Positions 15,290-24,194 are shown, counted from the first letter of the stretch. The stretch: 38,491 nt of DNA from Chamaesiphon sp. GL140_3_metabinner_129_sub (GCA_025358725.1 JANYIT010000230.1:1-38491), one strand, 5' to 3'. Program-made: numbers and translations. The notes: generated from the sequence alone by a model not told the origin.

Positions 15290-16903
15290 ATGACCGTTTC
15301 TTTCTCTAGCCTTGGCCTTTCCGATCGTATCGTTACACAATTGGAAGGGATGGGGATTACTGAACCAACCAATATTCAAGAACAAGCCATTCCGTTTCTA
15401 CTATCTGGTAAAGATGTAGTCGGACAGTCGCAAACAGGGACAGGTAAAACCGCAGCCTTCGCACTCCCAATGATCGAGCGGATCGACTGGCAGCGTCCGG
15501 TAATTCAAGCATTAGTATTAACTCCTACTCGTGAGTTAGCAATGCAGGTTTCCGCAGCCATGAAGACCTTCTTAGGTGGCAACGAGCGTCGCTCACCCAT
15601 CTTGACTGTCTATGGTGGACAGGCGATCGACCTCCAAATTCGTCGCTTAGAAAGCGGTGTATCTGCCGTTGTCGGTACTCCTGGTCGGGTAATTGACTTA
15701 ATCAATCGCGGTCATCTTCGCCTTGGACAAGTTGAATGGTTGGTACTAGATGAAGCTGATGAAATGCTCAGTATGGGCTTCATCGACGACATCGAATTGA
15801 TCTTGAGCAAATTGCCTACAGAACGCCAAACCGCCTTCTTCTCGGCGACTATGGCTCCTCCAATTCGCTCATTGGTTAACCGCTTCTTGAAAAATCCTGT
15901 GACTGTCACAGTCGATCAAGTTAAAGCAGCACCTTCCAAAATCAAACAACAAGTTTACTTCATCCCCCGTGGATGGACCAAAGCGCAAGCTCTGCAACCA
16001 ATTCTCGAACTCGAACAACCAGAATCGGCGATTATCTTTGTTCGTACTCGGAAAGCAGCAGCAGAACTCACCAACCAGCTCCAATCTTCTGGACATAGCG
16101 CGGATGAGTATCACGGCGACCTCACTCAAACCCAACGGGAGCGTCTATTAGCACGATTCCGTGGTGACAAAGTTCGCTGGATCGTCGCGACAGATATCGC
16201 AGCACGCGGTCTAGATGTAGACCACCTCAGCCACGTGATCAACTACGATTTACCTGACAGCGTTGAAAACTACATTCACCGGATCGGTCGGACCGGACGT
16301 GCTGGTAAAGAAGGTGTAGCAATCTCCTTGATTCATTCACTCGATCGTCGTAAACTACAAGCGATCGAACGTCGGGTCAAACAGTCCCTCGCAGTCTGTC
16401 AAATCCCTACCCGCTCTCAAGTAGAAGCAGCTCACGTAGGCAAAATTCAAGCGAAAGTCCAAGAAGCTCTCTCCGGCGAACGGGTAGCATCCTTCTTGCC
16501 AATCATCGCTAAAATGGCTGAAGAGTACGACATTCATACCGTCGCAGCAGCAGCACTTCAATTGGTATATGACCAAACTCGTCCAGCTTGGTTAGACATG
16601 GAAGAGCCACAAAATCGCGGTGGTGGTGATTACGATCGTGGAGATCGTGGCGACCGTAACGATCGTGGAGATCGTGGTGGTTACAAATCTCGTGGTGGCG
16701 GTGGCGGCGGCGAACGTCGCGGCGGCAGCGGTGCAACTGGTAAACCTGTACTCCGTGAAGGTAGCAGTGCTGGTGGTGGCGGTGGTCGTTACGATCGTCG
16801 TGAAAGCGCACCTCGCAATGAAAGCAGTCGCTACGAACGCGATAGTCGCGGCGGAAGTGCTGGCGGTGGTCGCGGTGGATACCGCAGCGAAGAAAGAGTT
16901 TAG
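15290..16903 (+). CDS. crhR: DEAD-box RNA helicase CrhR-like, with RGG tail
   Basis: A 537-residue RNA helicase. Motifs in order: Q motif (TEPTNIQEQAIP), Walker A QTGTGKT (48-54), PTREL (79-83), TPGR (130-133), DEAD (154-157), SAT, ARGLDVD and HRIGRTGRAGK. After the two RecA domains and a CsdA/DbpA-like linker there is a C-terminal tail of about 95 residues made of RGD/RGG, GGGG and YDR repeats. This tail is an unstructured RNA-binding region that makes the protein somewhat longer than Synechocystis CrhR. The rimO neighbour matches the known rimO-crhR order. The likely role is unwinding or annealing RNA under cold or redox stress. Confidence 0.93.
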   Translation: MTVSFSSLGLSDRIVTQLEGMGITEPTNIQEQAIPFLLSGKDVVGQSQTGTGKTAAFALPMIERIDWQRPVIQALVLTPTRELAMQVSAAMKTFLGGNERRSPILTVYGGQAIDLQIRRLESGVSAVVGTPGRVIDLINRGHLRLGQVEWLVLDEADEMLSMGFIDDIELILSKLPTERQTAFFSATMAPPIRSLVNRFLKNPVTVTVDQVKAAPSKIKQQVYFIPRGWTKAQALQPILELEQPESAIIFVRTRKAAAELTNQLQSSGHSADEYHGDLTQTQRERLLARFRGDKVRWIVATDIAARGLDVDHLSHVINYDLPDSVENYIHRIGRTGRAGKEGVAISLIHSLDRRKLQAIERRVKQSLAVCQIPTRSQVEAAHVGKIQAKVQEALSGERVASFLPIIAKMAEEYDIHTVAAAALQLVYDQTRPAWLDMEEPQNRGGGDYDRGDRGDRNDRGDRGGYKSRGGGGGGERRGGSGATGKPVLREGSSAGGGGGRYDRRESAPRNESSRYERDSRGGSAGGGRGGYRSEERV

Positions 16904-16912
16904 TAATTGCAG

Positions 16913-16988
16913 TTGTTAGAACAGATTTTAGTTCTAACAATTGTGCTTAATTAATAATCAAAAAAGGTGGGCATTGCTCACCTTTTTT
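16913..16988 (+). terminator. Tandem hairpins ending crhR
   Basis: Two hairpins follow the crhR stop. The first pairs ttgttagaac (16913-16922) with gttctaacaa (16931-16940). The second, at 16960-16988, has a 13-bp stem (aaaaaaggtgggc with gctcacctttttt, one G-T pair) and a 3-base loop ending in six T residues. The second is a typical intrinsic terminator on the plus strand and, by its symmetry, also usable for lipB on the other strand. Confidence 0.85.
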
Positions 16989-17050
16989 GCTGTTGACATT
17001 AACTAATAGCTCGTTATCGCAGTCGCCATAATGCTGACAAGATGGTTCGG

Positions 17051-17728
17051 CTAAATCGATAGTTCTTGCCCATCCAACATCTCAATGTGAAAGATTTCGC
17101 TAAATACTTTGATGATTTGCTGGCGGACTAAGTTAGGATTGATATTCGGAATAAACTCAGCCATACTGCCAACAGATCGATCGACAATGCCACATGGCAC
17201 AATCCGCTCGAATCCTGTCAAATCTGGACATACATTCAGTGCAAAGCCATGCATCGTAATCCAGCTACTGACCTTAATTCCCATTGCGGCAACCTTCCGA
17301 CCTTCTAGCCAAACACCAGTCAAACCATCAATTCTTTCTCCAGTGAGATTATATAAAGCTAAAACTTGCAGGACAACTTCTTCTAACTGCCGTAAATACC
17401 AATGTAAATCTTGTTGATAATAGCGGAGATTGAGAATCGGATAAGCAACTATTTGTCCGGGGCAATGATAAGTAACTTCACCACCACGTTCGACTCGATA
17501 CAATTCATATTCAGTTTGCTGATGATCGAATTTTAAAAATTCTAAGCTAGAGCCAGTACCAAGAGTATAAACAGGTGGATGTTCGAGAATAACTAGCGCA
17601 TCTGATCGATCTGGATTGACAATTCGTTCTTTCTGAAGAGATTTCTGCCAAATCCAAGCAGTTTGATAATCAATTTCGCCATAATTATATAGCGAGCATT
17701 CACGTTTATTAGCTGAATTAAAACCCAT
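17051..17728 (-). CDS. lipB: Octanoyltransferase LipB
   Basis: The ATG at 17728 gives 225 residues, the usual size; the open frame reaches further upstream only with an unlikely cysteine-rich extension. LipB moves octanoyl from acyl carrier protein to the lipoyl domains of 2-oxoacid dehydrogenases and glycine cleavage H protein. Family motifs: [60 protein letters not shown] and the catalytic cysteine in PCGI with the nearby Lys of RKVAA. It is convergent with crhR and shares the terminator region. Confidence 0.93.
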   Translation of the reverse strand: MGFNSANKRECSLYNYGEIDYQTAWIWQKSLQKERIVNPDRSDALVILEHPPVYTLGTGSSLEFLKFDHQQTEYELYRVERGGEVTYHCPGQIVAYPILNLRYYQQDLHWYLRQLEEVVLQVLALYNLTGERIDGLTGVWLEGRKVAAMGIKVSSWITMHGFALNVCPDLTGFERIVPCGIVDRSVGSMAEFIPNINPNLVRQQIIKVFSEIFHIEMLDGQELSI

Positions 17729-17917
17729 TTTTTTGAGACAGTAGCGGTGTAAAGAAAATTGGCAATTCAAAGTTCCTCTCAATTGCGGATATGTGGATCT
17801 ACCGCGATGAAGACAGACGATACACAAATATCCCAGCCAGGAAGACTGGTATAATAGTATACTAGCTAATGGTGTTTGGAGCAGTAGATATTTTGATCTC
17901 GATCGAGGTAAATCACC

Positions 17918-18784
17918 CTAATTTTGGGAGAGTTTAAGATTGAGGAGAGATAGAATGAAGACGATCAGGAATAATACTAAACCGATCGTACAAGCATAGC
18001 TGAGATCGGGATTACTCGAACCAAAACCCTGTTGATACAAGTAATAGACAACTGTTTTAGAACTATTGCGCGGTCCGCCTTGAGTCATCACATAGACTTC
18101 TTCAAAAATTTTTGTCGCTGCAATTGCCGAAATTACTGCAACGAGTAACATGTAGGGTCGCATCAGGGGAATAGTAATATCCCAATGCTTAGTATAACTA
18201 TCGGAACCATCGATCGCGGCGGCTTCATATAAGTCTGCCGGAATCGATTGCAGTCCAGCTAAATAAATGGTCATGTAATAACCCAAGCCTTTCCAAATCG
18301 TCACGACCATCACACTAAACAACGCTAAGCTAGGACTAGTCAGCCAGGGAATTGCGGGAATTCCGGCAACTCTTAGAAGTTGATTGAGCAAACCATTCTC
18401 AGCATAAATAAACTTCCAAGCAATCCCTGCCACCACCATCGAAATAATCACCGGGACGTAATAAGCTGCTCGAAAAAAGCTCATTCCTTTGAGCTTTTGA
18501 TTAACTAAAATTGCCAGTAGCAGCGGTGCAAATACCAGAATTGGCACTACTCCACACAGATAAACTACCGTGTTCCTAATTGTCTGCCAAAACACCTCAT
18601 CTTTGAACAATCGATCGAAATTAGCCGATCCTTGCCAACTAGCCGTGCCAGCAATCGGATCGTAATTTGTAAAGCTCAGATAAAAAGCCTGCAATGCTGG
18701 TAAAAATACCGTTACACCCAGCAAGATTAGTGCAGGTGCCAAGAATAGATAAGGTGTCCAGTTAATGTGACGCAGCCGAACCAT
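17918..18784 (-). CDS. Sugar ABC transporter permease, CUT1 family (MalF/UgpA-like)
   Basis: A 288-residue inner membrane protein with six predicted helices. The EAA loop of binding-protein-dependent permeases (EAAAIDGSDSYTKHWDITIP) at about 190-209 contacts the ATPase. The N-terminal motif YLFLAPALILLGVTVFLPAL and the segment FFRAAYYVPVIISMVVAG are typical of the carbohydrate uptake-1 family. Partner genes (second permease, solute-binding protein, ATPase) are not adjacent, so the substrate cannot be deduced; a sugar or compatible-solute role such as glucosylglycerol or trehalose is only a family-level guess. ATG at 18784. Confidence 0.88.
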   Translation of the reverse strand: MVRLRHINWTPYLFLAPALILLGVTVFLPALQAFYLSFTNYDPIAGTASWQGSANFDRLFKDEVFWQTIRNTVVYLCGVVPILVFAPLLLAILVNQKLKGMSFFRAAYYVPVIISMVVAGIAWKFIYAENGLLNQLLRVAGIPAIPWLTSPSLALFSVMVVTIWKGLGYYMTIYLAGLQSIPADLYEAAAIDGSDSYTKHWDITIPLMRPYMLLVAVISAIAATKIFEEVYVMTQGGPRNSSKTVVYYLYQQGFGSSNPDLSYACTIGLVLFLIVFILSLLNLKLSQN

Positions 18785-18965
18785 AAAAGTTGAGAGTTGA
18801 GAGAGGGCGTTGGGAGTAACTTACGTGAATAAGCGATCCCCTAGTCCCTATTTTGTACTATTGTGTAAAAGGATCGATTTAAACATTCCTGTCATTTACG
18901 ATCCTAACTTCCGATTCCGCAAGGCGGAGGCTCTGCCAACGACAGGCACCATTAGTAAAATCTTC

Positions 18966-19997
18966 ATGTTTGGTCTTATCGGTCATCTTACCAGCTTAGA
19001 ACATGCCCAAGCCGTCGCAAAAGACTTAGGCTTTCCAGAATATGCCGACCAAGGGCTGGACTTTTGGTGCAGTGCGCCACCGCAGATCGTAGATCACATC
19101 AAGGTCACAAGTATTACCGGACAACAGATTGAAGGCTACTACGTCGAGTCCTGCTTTTTACCTGAAATGTTGGCAACCCGACGAATCAAAGCCGCGATTC
19201 GGAAGATTCTCAATGCAATGGCGCACGCTCAGAAACAGGGCATTCACATCACTGCTTTAGGTGGATTTTCTTCAATTATCTTTGAAGAGTTTGATCTCCA
19301 GCAAAATAAACAAGTCCGAAATGTTGAACTAGACTTCGATCGATTTACCACCGGGAACACCCATACAGCTTACATTATCTGTCGGCAGGTAGAAGAGGGT
19401 GCAGCCAAACTAGATATCGATCTTAGTCAAGCTACTGTCGCAGTAGTTGGTGCCACAGGTGATATCGGTAGTGCAGTTTGTCGGTGGATCGATAAACGCA
19501 CAGACATCGCCGATCTACTATTGGTAGCTCGCAACCAAGAACGCCTCCAAGCCCTACAATCCGAGCTAGGGCGAGGGAAAATAGTTACTTTGGAGGAAGC
19601 TTTACACCAGGCAGATATCGTCGTATGGGTCGCAAGTATGCCCAAGGGTGTAGAAATTGATGCGACTAAACTCAAACAGCCCTGCTTGCTGATTGATGGG
19701 GGATATCCCAAAAACTTGGGAACTAAAATTCAGTCCCCAGGCGTATATGTAATGAATGGGGGCATTGTCGAGCATTCTCTCGATATCGACTGGAAAATCA
19801 TGGGCATTGTGGCGATGGACACCCCTGCCCGTCAGCTTTTTGCCTGTTTCGCAGAAGCAATGTTGCTAGAGTTTGAAAAGTTGCATACTAGTTTCTCGTG
19901 GGGACGCAATCAGATTACGATCGAGAAAATGGATCAAATCGGTCAAGCCTCTCTCAAACACGGTTTTCGTCCCTTATTATCATTCGTTGGGGAATAA
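18966..19997 (+). CDS. aar: Long-chain fatty acyl-ACP reductase (AAR)
   Basis: The ATG at 18966 gives 343 residues beginning [18 protein letters not shown], the standard AAR N-terminus; the frame is open 52 codons further upstream only from a TTG. AAR reduces acyl-ACP to fatty aldehyde with NADPH, the first step of cyanobacterial alkane synthesis. The NADPH site is [13 protein letters not shown]. The cysteine of [13 protein letters not shown] near the C-terminus is the likely acyl-binding nucleophile. The following accA, SDR and folE keep the order known in Synechococcus elongatus, but the aldehyde-deformylating oxygenase gene that normally precedes aar is absent; an ABC permease on the other strand stands there instead. 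Confidence 0.94.
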   Translation: MFGLIGHLTSLEHAQAVAKDLGFPEYADQGLDFWCSAPPQIVDHIKVTSITGQQIEGYYVESCFLPEMLATRRIKAAIRKILNAMAHAQKQGIHITALGGFSSIIFEEFDLQQNKQVRNVELDFDRFTTGNTHTAYIICRQVEEGAAKLDIDLSQATVAVVGATGDIGSAVCRWIDKRTDIADLLLVARNQERLQALQSELGRGKIVTLEEALHQADIVVWVASMPKGVEIDATKLKQPCLLIDGGYPKNLGTKIQSPGVYVMNGGIVEHSLDIDWKIMGIVAMDTPARQLFACFAEAMLLEFEKLHTSFSWGRNQITIEKMDQIGQASLKHGFRPLLSFVGE

Positions 19998-20046
19998 TTA
20001 ATTCGGAGGTTGGGTTCAATTCCCAACTCCAACGCCTTTTCAGCTA

Positions 20047-20116
20047 GTAGGGGTGGGCGGGTTTTAAACGACATCGCTGGTTTCGTTTTAGACGAATGGT
20101 ATCAACCCGCCCCTAC
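20047..20116. repeat. Palindromic repeat, GTAGGGG...CCCCTAC family, copy A
   Basis: Between aar and accA, an inverted repeat with ends gtaggggtgggcgggttt and aacccgcccctac. Read on the minus strand its inside contains ataccatt, then ctaaaacgaa, then tttaaaacccgccc. The same order of words occurs at 33282-33344, so the two are copies of one dispersed family. Confidence 0.75.
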
Positions 20117-20118
20117 AA

Positions 20119-20150
20119 AATCTAAAACCTAAAACCTAAAACTTAAAACC
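20119..20150. repeat. Short tandem repeat, CTAAAAC type
   Basis: Consecutive heptamers of the form ctaaaac / cctaaaa lie between copy A and the accA ATG. The same family (ctaaagc, ttaggct) appears at 22703-22736, 22786-22812, 27608-27633 and 32042-32071. Confidence 0.7.
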
Positions 20151-20156
20151 TCCGAC

Positions 20157-21131
20157 ATGGCTGCTCCCACTGAAAAGAAGCCCTTTTTACTAGAATTTGA
20201 AAAACCGTTGGCCGAATTGCAACAACGGATCGACCAAATTCGTGAACTTGCTGAAGAAAGTAGCGTCGATGTTTCCAGTCAGATTCGACAATTGGAGACT
20301 AAATACGTGCAACTGCGCGACGAAATTTTTAGCAGTCTTACCCCATCCCAACGGCTGCAACTGGCTCGTCATCCTCGTCGTCCCAGCACACTTGATTATA
20401 TTCAAGCAATTTGTGATGAGTGGATTGAGCTACATGGAGATCGTCGGGGTAAGGACGATCCGGCATTAGTGGGTGGTGTGGGCAAATTAGCAGGTATTCC
20501 GGTGGTGCTACTAGGGCATCAAAAAGGACGGGATACCAAGGATAATGTGGCACGAAATTTTGGGATGGCTGCTCCAGGTGGCTATCGCAAGGCGATGAGG
20601 CTGATGGAACATGCCCATCGGTTTGGGATGCCAATTATTACTTTTATCGATACTCCTGGGGCTTGGGCAGGGCTTGAGGCAGAGGAATTGGGACAGGGTG
20701 AAGCGATCGCCTATAATCTGCGAGAGATGTTTCGATTAGAGGTGCCGATTATTTGTACAGTAATCGGCGAAGGTGGCTCTGGTGGAGCATTAGGGATTGG
20801 GGTTGGCGATCGACTGATGATGTTTGAACATGCCGTTTATTATGTCGCTAGTCCTGAAGCTTGTGCCTCGATCCTCTGGAAGGATGCAGGGAAAGCTCCT
20901 CAAGCTGCGGAAGTTTTGAAAATTACCGCCAAGGATTTAAAAAATTTGGGCATTCTTGACCAGATTTTACCAGAACCCCTCGGCGGCGCACATGCTGACT
21001 CGATTCGGGCGGCGGAAGTACTCAAGGAGGCGATTGTGAAGAATATCAAGGAATTACAATTGCTCGAACCCAGCAAACTTAAATCGCTCAGATATGATAA
21101 ATTCCGACAGATGGGAGTATTTAATGAGTGA
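20157..21131 (+). CDS. accA: Acetyl-CoA carboxylase carboxyltransferase subunit alpha
   Basis: A 324-residue protein of normal length. AccA with AccD transfers the carboxyl group from carboxybiotin to acetyl-CoA, giving malonyl-CoA. Motifs: helical N-terminus ([20 protein letters not shown]), [48 protein letters not shown], and the oxyanion region [16 protein letters not shown] with [17 protein letters not shown]. It lies after aar, linking fatty acid synthesis to acyl-ACP reduction. ATG at 20157. A heptamer tandem repeat lies immediately upstream of the start and a CTTTCAA repeat follows the stop. Confidence 0.96.
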   Translation: MAAPTEKKPFLLEFEKPLAELQQRIDQIRELAEESSVDVSSQIRQLETKYVQLRDEIFSSLTPSQRLQLARHPRRPSTLDYIQAICDEWIELHGDRRGKDDPALVGGVGKLAGIPVVLLGHQKGRDTKDNVARNFGMAAPGGYRKAMRLMEHAHRFGMPIITFIDTPGAWAGLEAEELGQGEAIAYNLREMFRLEVPIICTVIGEGGSGGALGIGVGDRLMMFEHAVYYVASPEACASILWKDAGKAPQAAEVLKITAKDLKNLGILDQILPEPLGGAHADSIRAAEVLKEAIVKNIKELQLLEPSKLKSLRYDKFRQMGVFNE

Positions 21132-21160
21132 GGGAAGTCGCAACTTTCAACTTTCAACTA

Positions 21161-21193
21161 TTGACTCATCACCATGAAGATAACTGTTATAAT
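21161..21193 (+). promoter_or_regulatory. Extended -10 promoter before the SDR gene
   Basis: A perfect TATAAT at 21188-21193 preceded by TG with one base between (tgttataat) forms an extended -10. A TTGACT at 21161 lies 21 bases upstream, too far for a regular -35. Transcription should begin near 21200, about 50 bases before the SDR ATG. Confidence 0.6.
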
Positions 21194-21249
21194 AAATTCG
21201 TAACAAAAATTTACATACTGCTCTTGACAGGGCAAACCCTCTGGACTAG

Positions 21250-21981
21250 ATGAATTCGATCTCAACAACTAATCGAACGGCATTAATTACAGGAGCGAGT
21301 AGTGGAATTGGCAAAGCCACCGCTTTAGCATTTGCCAAAGCAGGGATAAACCTAGCATTGGTAGGTCGTGATCAGGATAAATTGACAGCCGTAGCGCAAG
21401 CAGCAGCAGATGTAGGTGTGACAGCCAAAACCTATGTGGTAGATTTATCTAAGCTCGATCGAGTGTCCGCTAAAATTGCTGAGATTGCCGCAGCATCTGA
21501 GAATTTAGACATCCTCATCAATAATGCAGGGATGGCTTATACCGGATCGATCGGGGAAAGTCCACTAGCCGATTGGCAACAAGTCATCGACTTGAATTTA
21601 ACCAGCGTTTTTCAATGTGTACAAGGGATCCTACCCCATCTGCGCCAGCGAAAATCTGGTGTAATTGTGAATATTTCCTCGATCGCTGGGAAGCAGGTAT
21701 TTCCGAATTGGGGCATCTACTCCGTGAGTAAATTTGGCTTGATGGCGCTCACTCAAGCCATTGCTGGAGAAGAGCGGGCAAATGGTATTCGGGTGACAGC
21801 TATTTGTCCAGGATCGGTTAATACTCCCATTTGGGACACCGATACCGTACAAGCCGACTTCGACAGGTCTGCTATGCTGACACCTGAAATAGTGGCCGAA
21901 GGCATCCTTTACGCTGTTCTCGCCCCTGCTGGTGCAGTAGTTGAAGAACTGACAATCATGCCCAGTGGTGGGGCATTGTAG
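21250..21981 (+). CDS. Short-chain dehydrogenase/reductase
   Basis: A 243-residue classical SDR. The cofactor motif TGASSGIG is near the N-terminus, followed by NNAG, the catalytic serine in VNISSIAG and the YSVSK pair (Tyr and Lys). The C-terminal PGSVNTPIWDTDTV loop is of the FabG-like type. NADP preference is suggested by basic residues after the second strand but is not certain. Its place between accA and folE is conserved in cyanobacteria (the aar-accA-SDR-folE order), hinting at a role near fatty acid or pterin metabolism; the substrate is unknown. Confidence 0.9.
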   Translation: MNSISTTNRTALITGASSGIGKATALAFAKAGINLALVGRDQDKLTAVAQAAADVGVTAKTYVVDLSKLDRVSAKIAEIAAASENLDILINNAGMAYTGSIGESPLADWQQVIDLNLTSVFQCVQGILPHLRQRKSGVIVNISSIAGKQVFPNWGIYSVSKFGLMALTQAIAGEERANGIRVTAICPGSVNTPIWDTDTVQADFDRSAMLTPEIVAEGILYAVLAPAGAVVEELTIMPSGGAL

Positions 21982-22044
21982 TTCATCACTCATCTACCAA
22001 CAAAAGTTCGATTACTTTTATTTCTAAATCTATTCAGATAAAAC

Positions 22045-22707
22045 ATGACTATCAGCAACGATAAACTTAATATTAATCCTAGGCCTGATCGAAATACCCA
22101 CAATGGTGAACCAGTAACAATTCAAGAACCTGAAGTCAGTCTCGAAGATATGATGGATTCCGTCCGTCAAATCATTTTAGGCGTAGGTGAAGATCCGGAT
22201 CGAGAAGGTTTATTAAAGACTCCCAAGCGGGTAGCCGAATCGATGAGATTCCTGACTAGTGGCTACAAGCAGTCTCTAGATGACATCATCAATGGTGCTA
22301 TTTTTGATGAAGGTCACAATGAGATGGTATTGGTTCGCGACATCAACTTTTTTAGCATGTGTGAACACCATATGTTACCGTTCATGGGCAGAGCGCACGT
22401 TGCTTATATTCCGAACCAAAAAGTGGTAGGCTTGAGTAAACTTGCCCGAATTGTGGATATGTACTCCCGCCGGATGCAGGTACAAGAAAGACTTACCCGC
22501 CAAATCGCTGAAGCACTGCAAGAAGTGTTAGAGCCTAGAGGTGTAGCGGTAGTAATGGAAGCCAGCCACATGTGTATGGTCATGCGCGGCGTGCAAAAGC
22601 CTGGAGCATGGACAGTTACTAGCTCTATGTTGGGCGCATTCCAAGAAGATCAGCGTACCAGAGAAGAGTTCCTCAGTCTGATTCGTCATCAACCATCGTT
22701 TACTTAG
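22045..22707 (+). CDS. folE: GTP cyclohydrolase I
   Basis: A 220-residue FolE. It opens the guanine ring of GTP to make 7,8-dihydroneopterin triphosphate for folate and pterins. The zinc-binding and catalytic motif [19 protein letters not shown] is complete, and [20 protein letters not shown] contains the third zinc ligand Cys. An acidic N-terminal region of about 40 residues ([17 protein letters not shown]) precedes the core. It is 63 bases after the SDR stop and probably co-transcribed. Confidence 0.96.
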   Translation: MTISNDKLNINPRPDRNTHNGEPVTIQEPEVSLEDMMDSVRQIILGVGEDPDREGLLKTPKRVAESMRFLTSGYKQSLDDIINGAIFDEGHNEMVLVRDINFFSMCEHHMLPFMGRAHVAYIPNQKVVGLSKLARIVDMYSRRMQVQERLTRQIAEALQEVLEPRGVAVVMEASHMCMVMRGVQKPGAWTVTSSMLGAFQEDQRTREEFLSLIRHQPSFT

Positions 22708-22709
22708 GC

Positions 22710-22812
22710 TTTAGGCTTTAGGTCTTAGGCTTTAGGATGTTAGAAATTGGGGAATATATTTCAGAACGATGCAAGCGTCTTGAAACCCAAAGCCTAAGAC
22801 CCAAAGCCTAAG
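22710..22812. repeat. Inverted pair of TTTAGGC tandem repeats
   Basis: Heptamer repeats ttaggctttaggtcttaggc (within 22710-22736) and their reverse complement (22786-22812) pair over about 24 of 27 positions, with a 49-base loop. They lie between folE (plus) and the DUF2256 mini-gene (minus) and could form a bidirectional terminator. The stop codon of the DUF2256 gene lies inside the right arm. Confidence 0.65.
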
Positions 22813-22951
22813 ATCTTCTTCTCCGGCATCTGTCGGAACAATATTTAACCTCATCCCAACAATCTTCCCACTTTTTCCGCCAGGTGAAAGAAAGTTGACA
22901 AACAGTACATACTTTGGTGGGAAGATCGGACTTTAATCGATGTTTGGGCAT
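22808..22951 (-). CDS. DUF2256 small cysteine protein, 47 aa
   Basis: A 47-residue reading frame on the minus strand, starting [11 protein letters not shown]. It contains [18 protein letters not shown], then [16 protein letters not shown] at the end. The CxxC...CxxxC pattern with WRKKW and WDEVKYCS is that of DUF2256, a small zinc-ribbon-like family. Function unknown. The ATG at 22951 is 26 bases from the divergent RNA methyltransferase start on the plus strand. Its TAG is made by a TTAGGC-type repeat. Confidence 0.88.
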   Translation of the reverse strand: MPKHRLKSDLPTKVCTVCQLSFTWRKKWEDCWDEVKYCSDRCRRRRS

Positions 22952-22977
22952 TTTAGTTATCGATAAATAAATTTATA

Positions 22978-23748
22978 GTGAGTAGTTCTCTCGATCGAAT
23001 TCGGATTGTCTTAGTAGAACCAGCGGGTGCTTTAAATATTGGCTCGATTGCGCGGGTGATGAAAAATATGGGATTGACGCAATTGGTAATTGTCAATCCA
23101 CAGTGCGAAGTCTACGGCGAAGAAGCCACTAGAATGGCAGTACATGCGATCGATCTATTGGAAAAAGCTCGAATTGTTCCAGATTTGCCCACCGCTTTAC
23201 AAGGGTGTACGAGAGTTATTGCGACTACAGCTAGAGATCGAGCTATACCTACTCAGCTAGAGACACCCAGACAAGTTTTACCCTGGCTAGTGGAGAATGA
23301 TGAATCGACAGCATTGGTATTTGGGCGCGAAGATAGTGGTTTAACTAATGCTGAGCTGAATTATGCTGGACGTTATCTGCGAATTCCGGTTGGATCTGAA
23401 TATAGCTCACTCAATCTAGCTCAAGCAGTCGGGGTTTGCGCCTACGAATTGCAGATGTGTATGAGTAATATCGATCCTGATTTACCCAATGTTAGATCGC
23501 AGATACCGCAACAATTAGATATTGCACCTGTCGAGCTAGTTGAAGGTTACTATCAGCAATTAGAGACTTTACTTTTGGAAATTGGTTACCTCTTTCCGCA
23601 TACGGCTCCTCACCGGATGGAAAAATTACGTCGTCTCTACAATCGCAGCCAACTTTCACCAAATGAAGTAGCTTTATTAAGAGGAATTTTGAGTCAAGTT
23701 CGGTGGGCACTAAATACTCTTGCTCCGCAGATTGGCAAACGATCTTGA
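22978..23748 (+). CDS. RNA methyltransferase, TrmJ / SpoU family
   Basis: A 256-residue SPOUT enzyme. Motif 1 is IVLVEPAGALNIGSIARVMK, motif 2 LVFGREDSGLTN and motif 3 GSEYSSLNLAQAVGVCAYEL. These form the SAM-binding trefoil knot of 2'-O-ribose methyltransferases. It is closest in layout to TrmJ (tRNA Cm32/Um32), with a C-terminal helical segment (MEKLRRLYNRSQLSPNEVAL) that is typical of that branch. Exact target is inference. The start is GTG at 22978 (SSSLDRIRIVLV); no ATG lies upstream in frame. Convergent with the GDT1-like gene, 6 bases apart. Confidence 0.9.
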   Translation: MSSSLDRIRIVLVEPAGALNIGSIARVMKNMGLTQLVIVNPQCEVYGEEATRMAVHAIDLLEKARIVPDLPTALQGCTRVIATTARDRAIPTQLETPRQVLPWLVENDESTALVFGREDSGLTNAELNYAGRYLRIPVGSEYSSLNLAQAVGVCAYELQMCMSNIDPDLPNVRSQIPQQLDIAPVELVEGYYQQLETLLLEIGYLFPHTAPHRMEKLRRLYNRSQLSPNEVALLRGILSQVRWALNTLAPQIGKRS

Positions 23749-23754
23749 AGGATA

Positions 23755-24129
23755 TTAGAGTTGCACGACATCGCCCAACAAGAGAATCGAAATCACCATC
23801 AATAGCATTCCAGCAGCGATATCTAGAGTTTTAGGCGACAATACCTTGGCTAAATAATGCCCTAATAATACCCCCACCAAACTAGTTGCAATTAAAGCCG
23901 TCCCCGCACCAATAAATACAACCCACGGCGAGCGAGATTGGGCACTCAATAGCAGCGTTGCTAGTTGAGTTTTATCACCCATTTCAGCTAGAAAAATGGT
24001 AATAAATGTCGAAAAGAAAGTAGTCCATACTCCAGATTTTTGATTATCTAATATTGGTGCAGTTTCTAGTATTTCTGCGGCTAGATTGCTGGATGGGATT
24101 TCTGGCTGAGAAGGGCTAGTCACGGGCAA
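23755..24129 (-). CDS. TMEM165/GDT1-family protein, half-size
   Basis: A protein of 122-124 residues starting from TTG (24129) or GTG (24123); no upstream ATG exists. One copy of the signature E-x-G-D-K-T (FLAEMGDKTQLATLLLSAQ) and three hydrophobic segments. The family exports Mn2+ or Ca2+ in exchange for H+. Full-length cyanobacterial members (Mnx type, about 200 residues) contain two such repeats; this protein holds only one. Half-size versions may form dimers with a second half-size protein, but none is encoded next to it. The first 35 residues are a polar extension (SQPEIPSSNLAAEI). Confidence 0.85.
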   Translation of the reverse strand: MPVTSPSQPEIPSSNLAAEILETAPILDNQKSGVWTTFFSTFITIFLAEMGDKTQLATLLLSAQSRSPWVVFIGAGTALIATSLVGVLLGHYLAKVLSPKTLDIAAGMLLMVISILLLGDVVQL

Positions 24130-24194
24130 TCTAAACTATAGTAAAGTTTTCATATATGTTTCATTTTCTCATATCCATCGGCAAAGGTCGAGAT

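Noticed and set aside
16509-16940. Long histidine/arginine-rich open frames overlapping the end of crhR on both strands
   Set aside because: They are produced by the GGT/CGT-rich repeats that encode the RGG tail of the helicase. The composition is abnormal for a protein and they overlap a certain gene.
17729-17827. Cysteine-rich N-terminal extension of LipB
   Set aside because: The extension has no match to LipB and the ATG at 17728 gives the normal length; the frame upstream is open only by chance.
18810-18965. A 52-codon N-terminal extension of AAR
   Set aside because: It starts at TTG, has no family counterpart, and includes repeat-like GC-rich sequence; AAR proteins begin at MFGLIGH, which is an ATG here.
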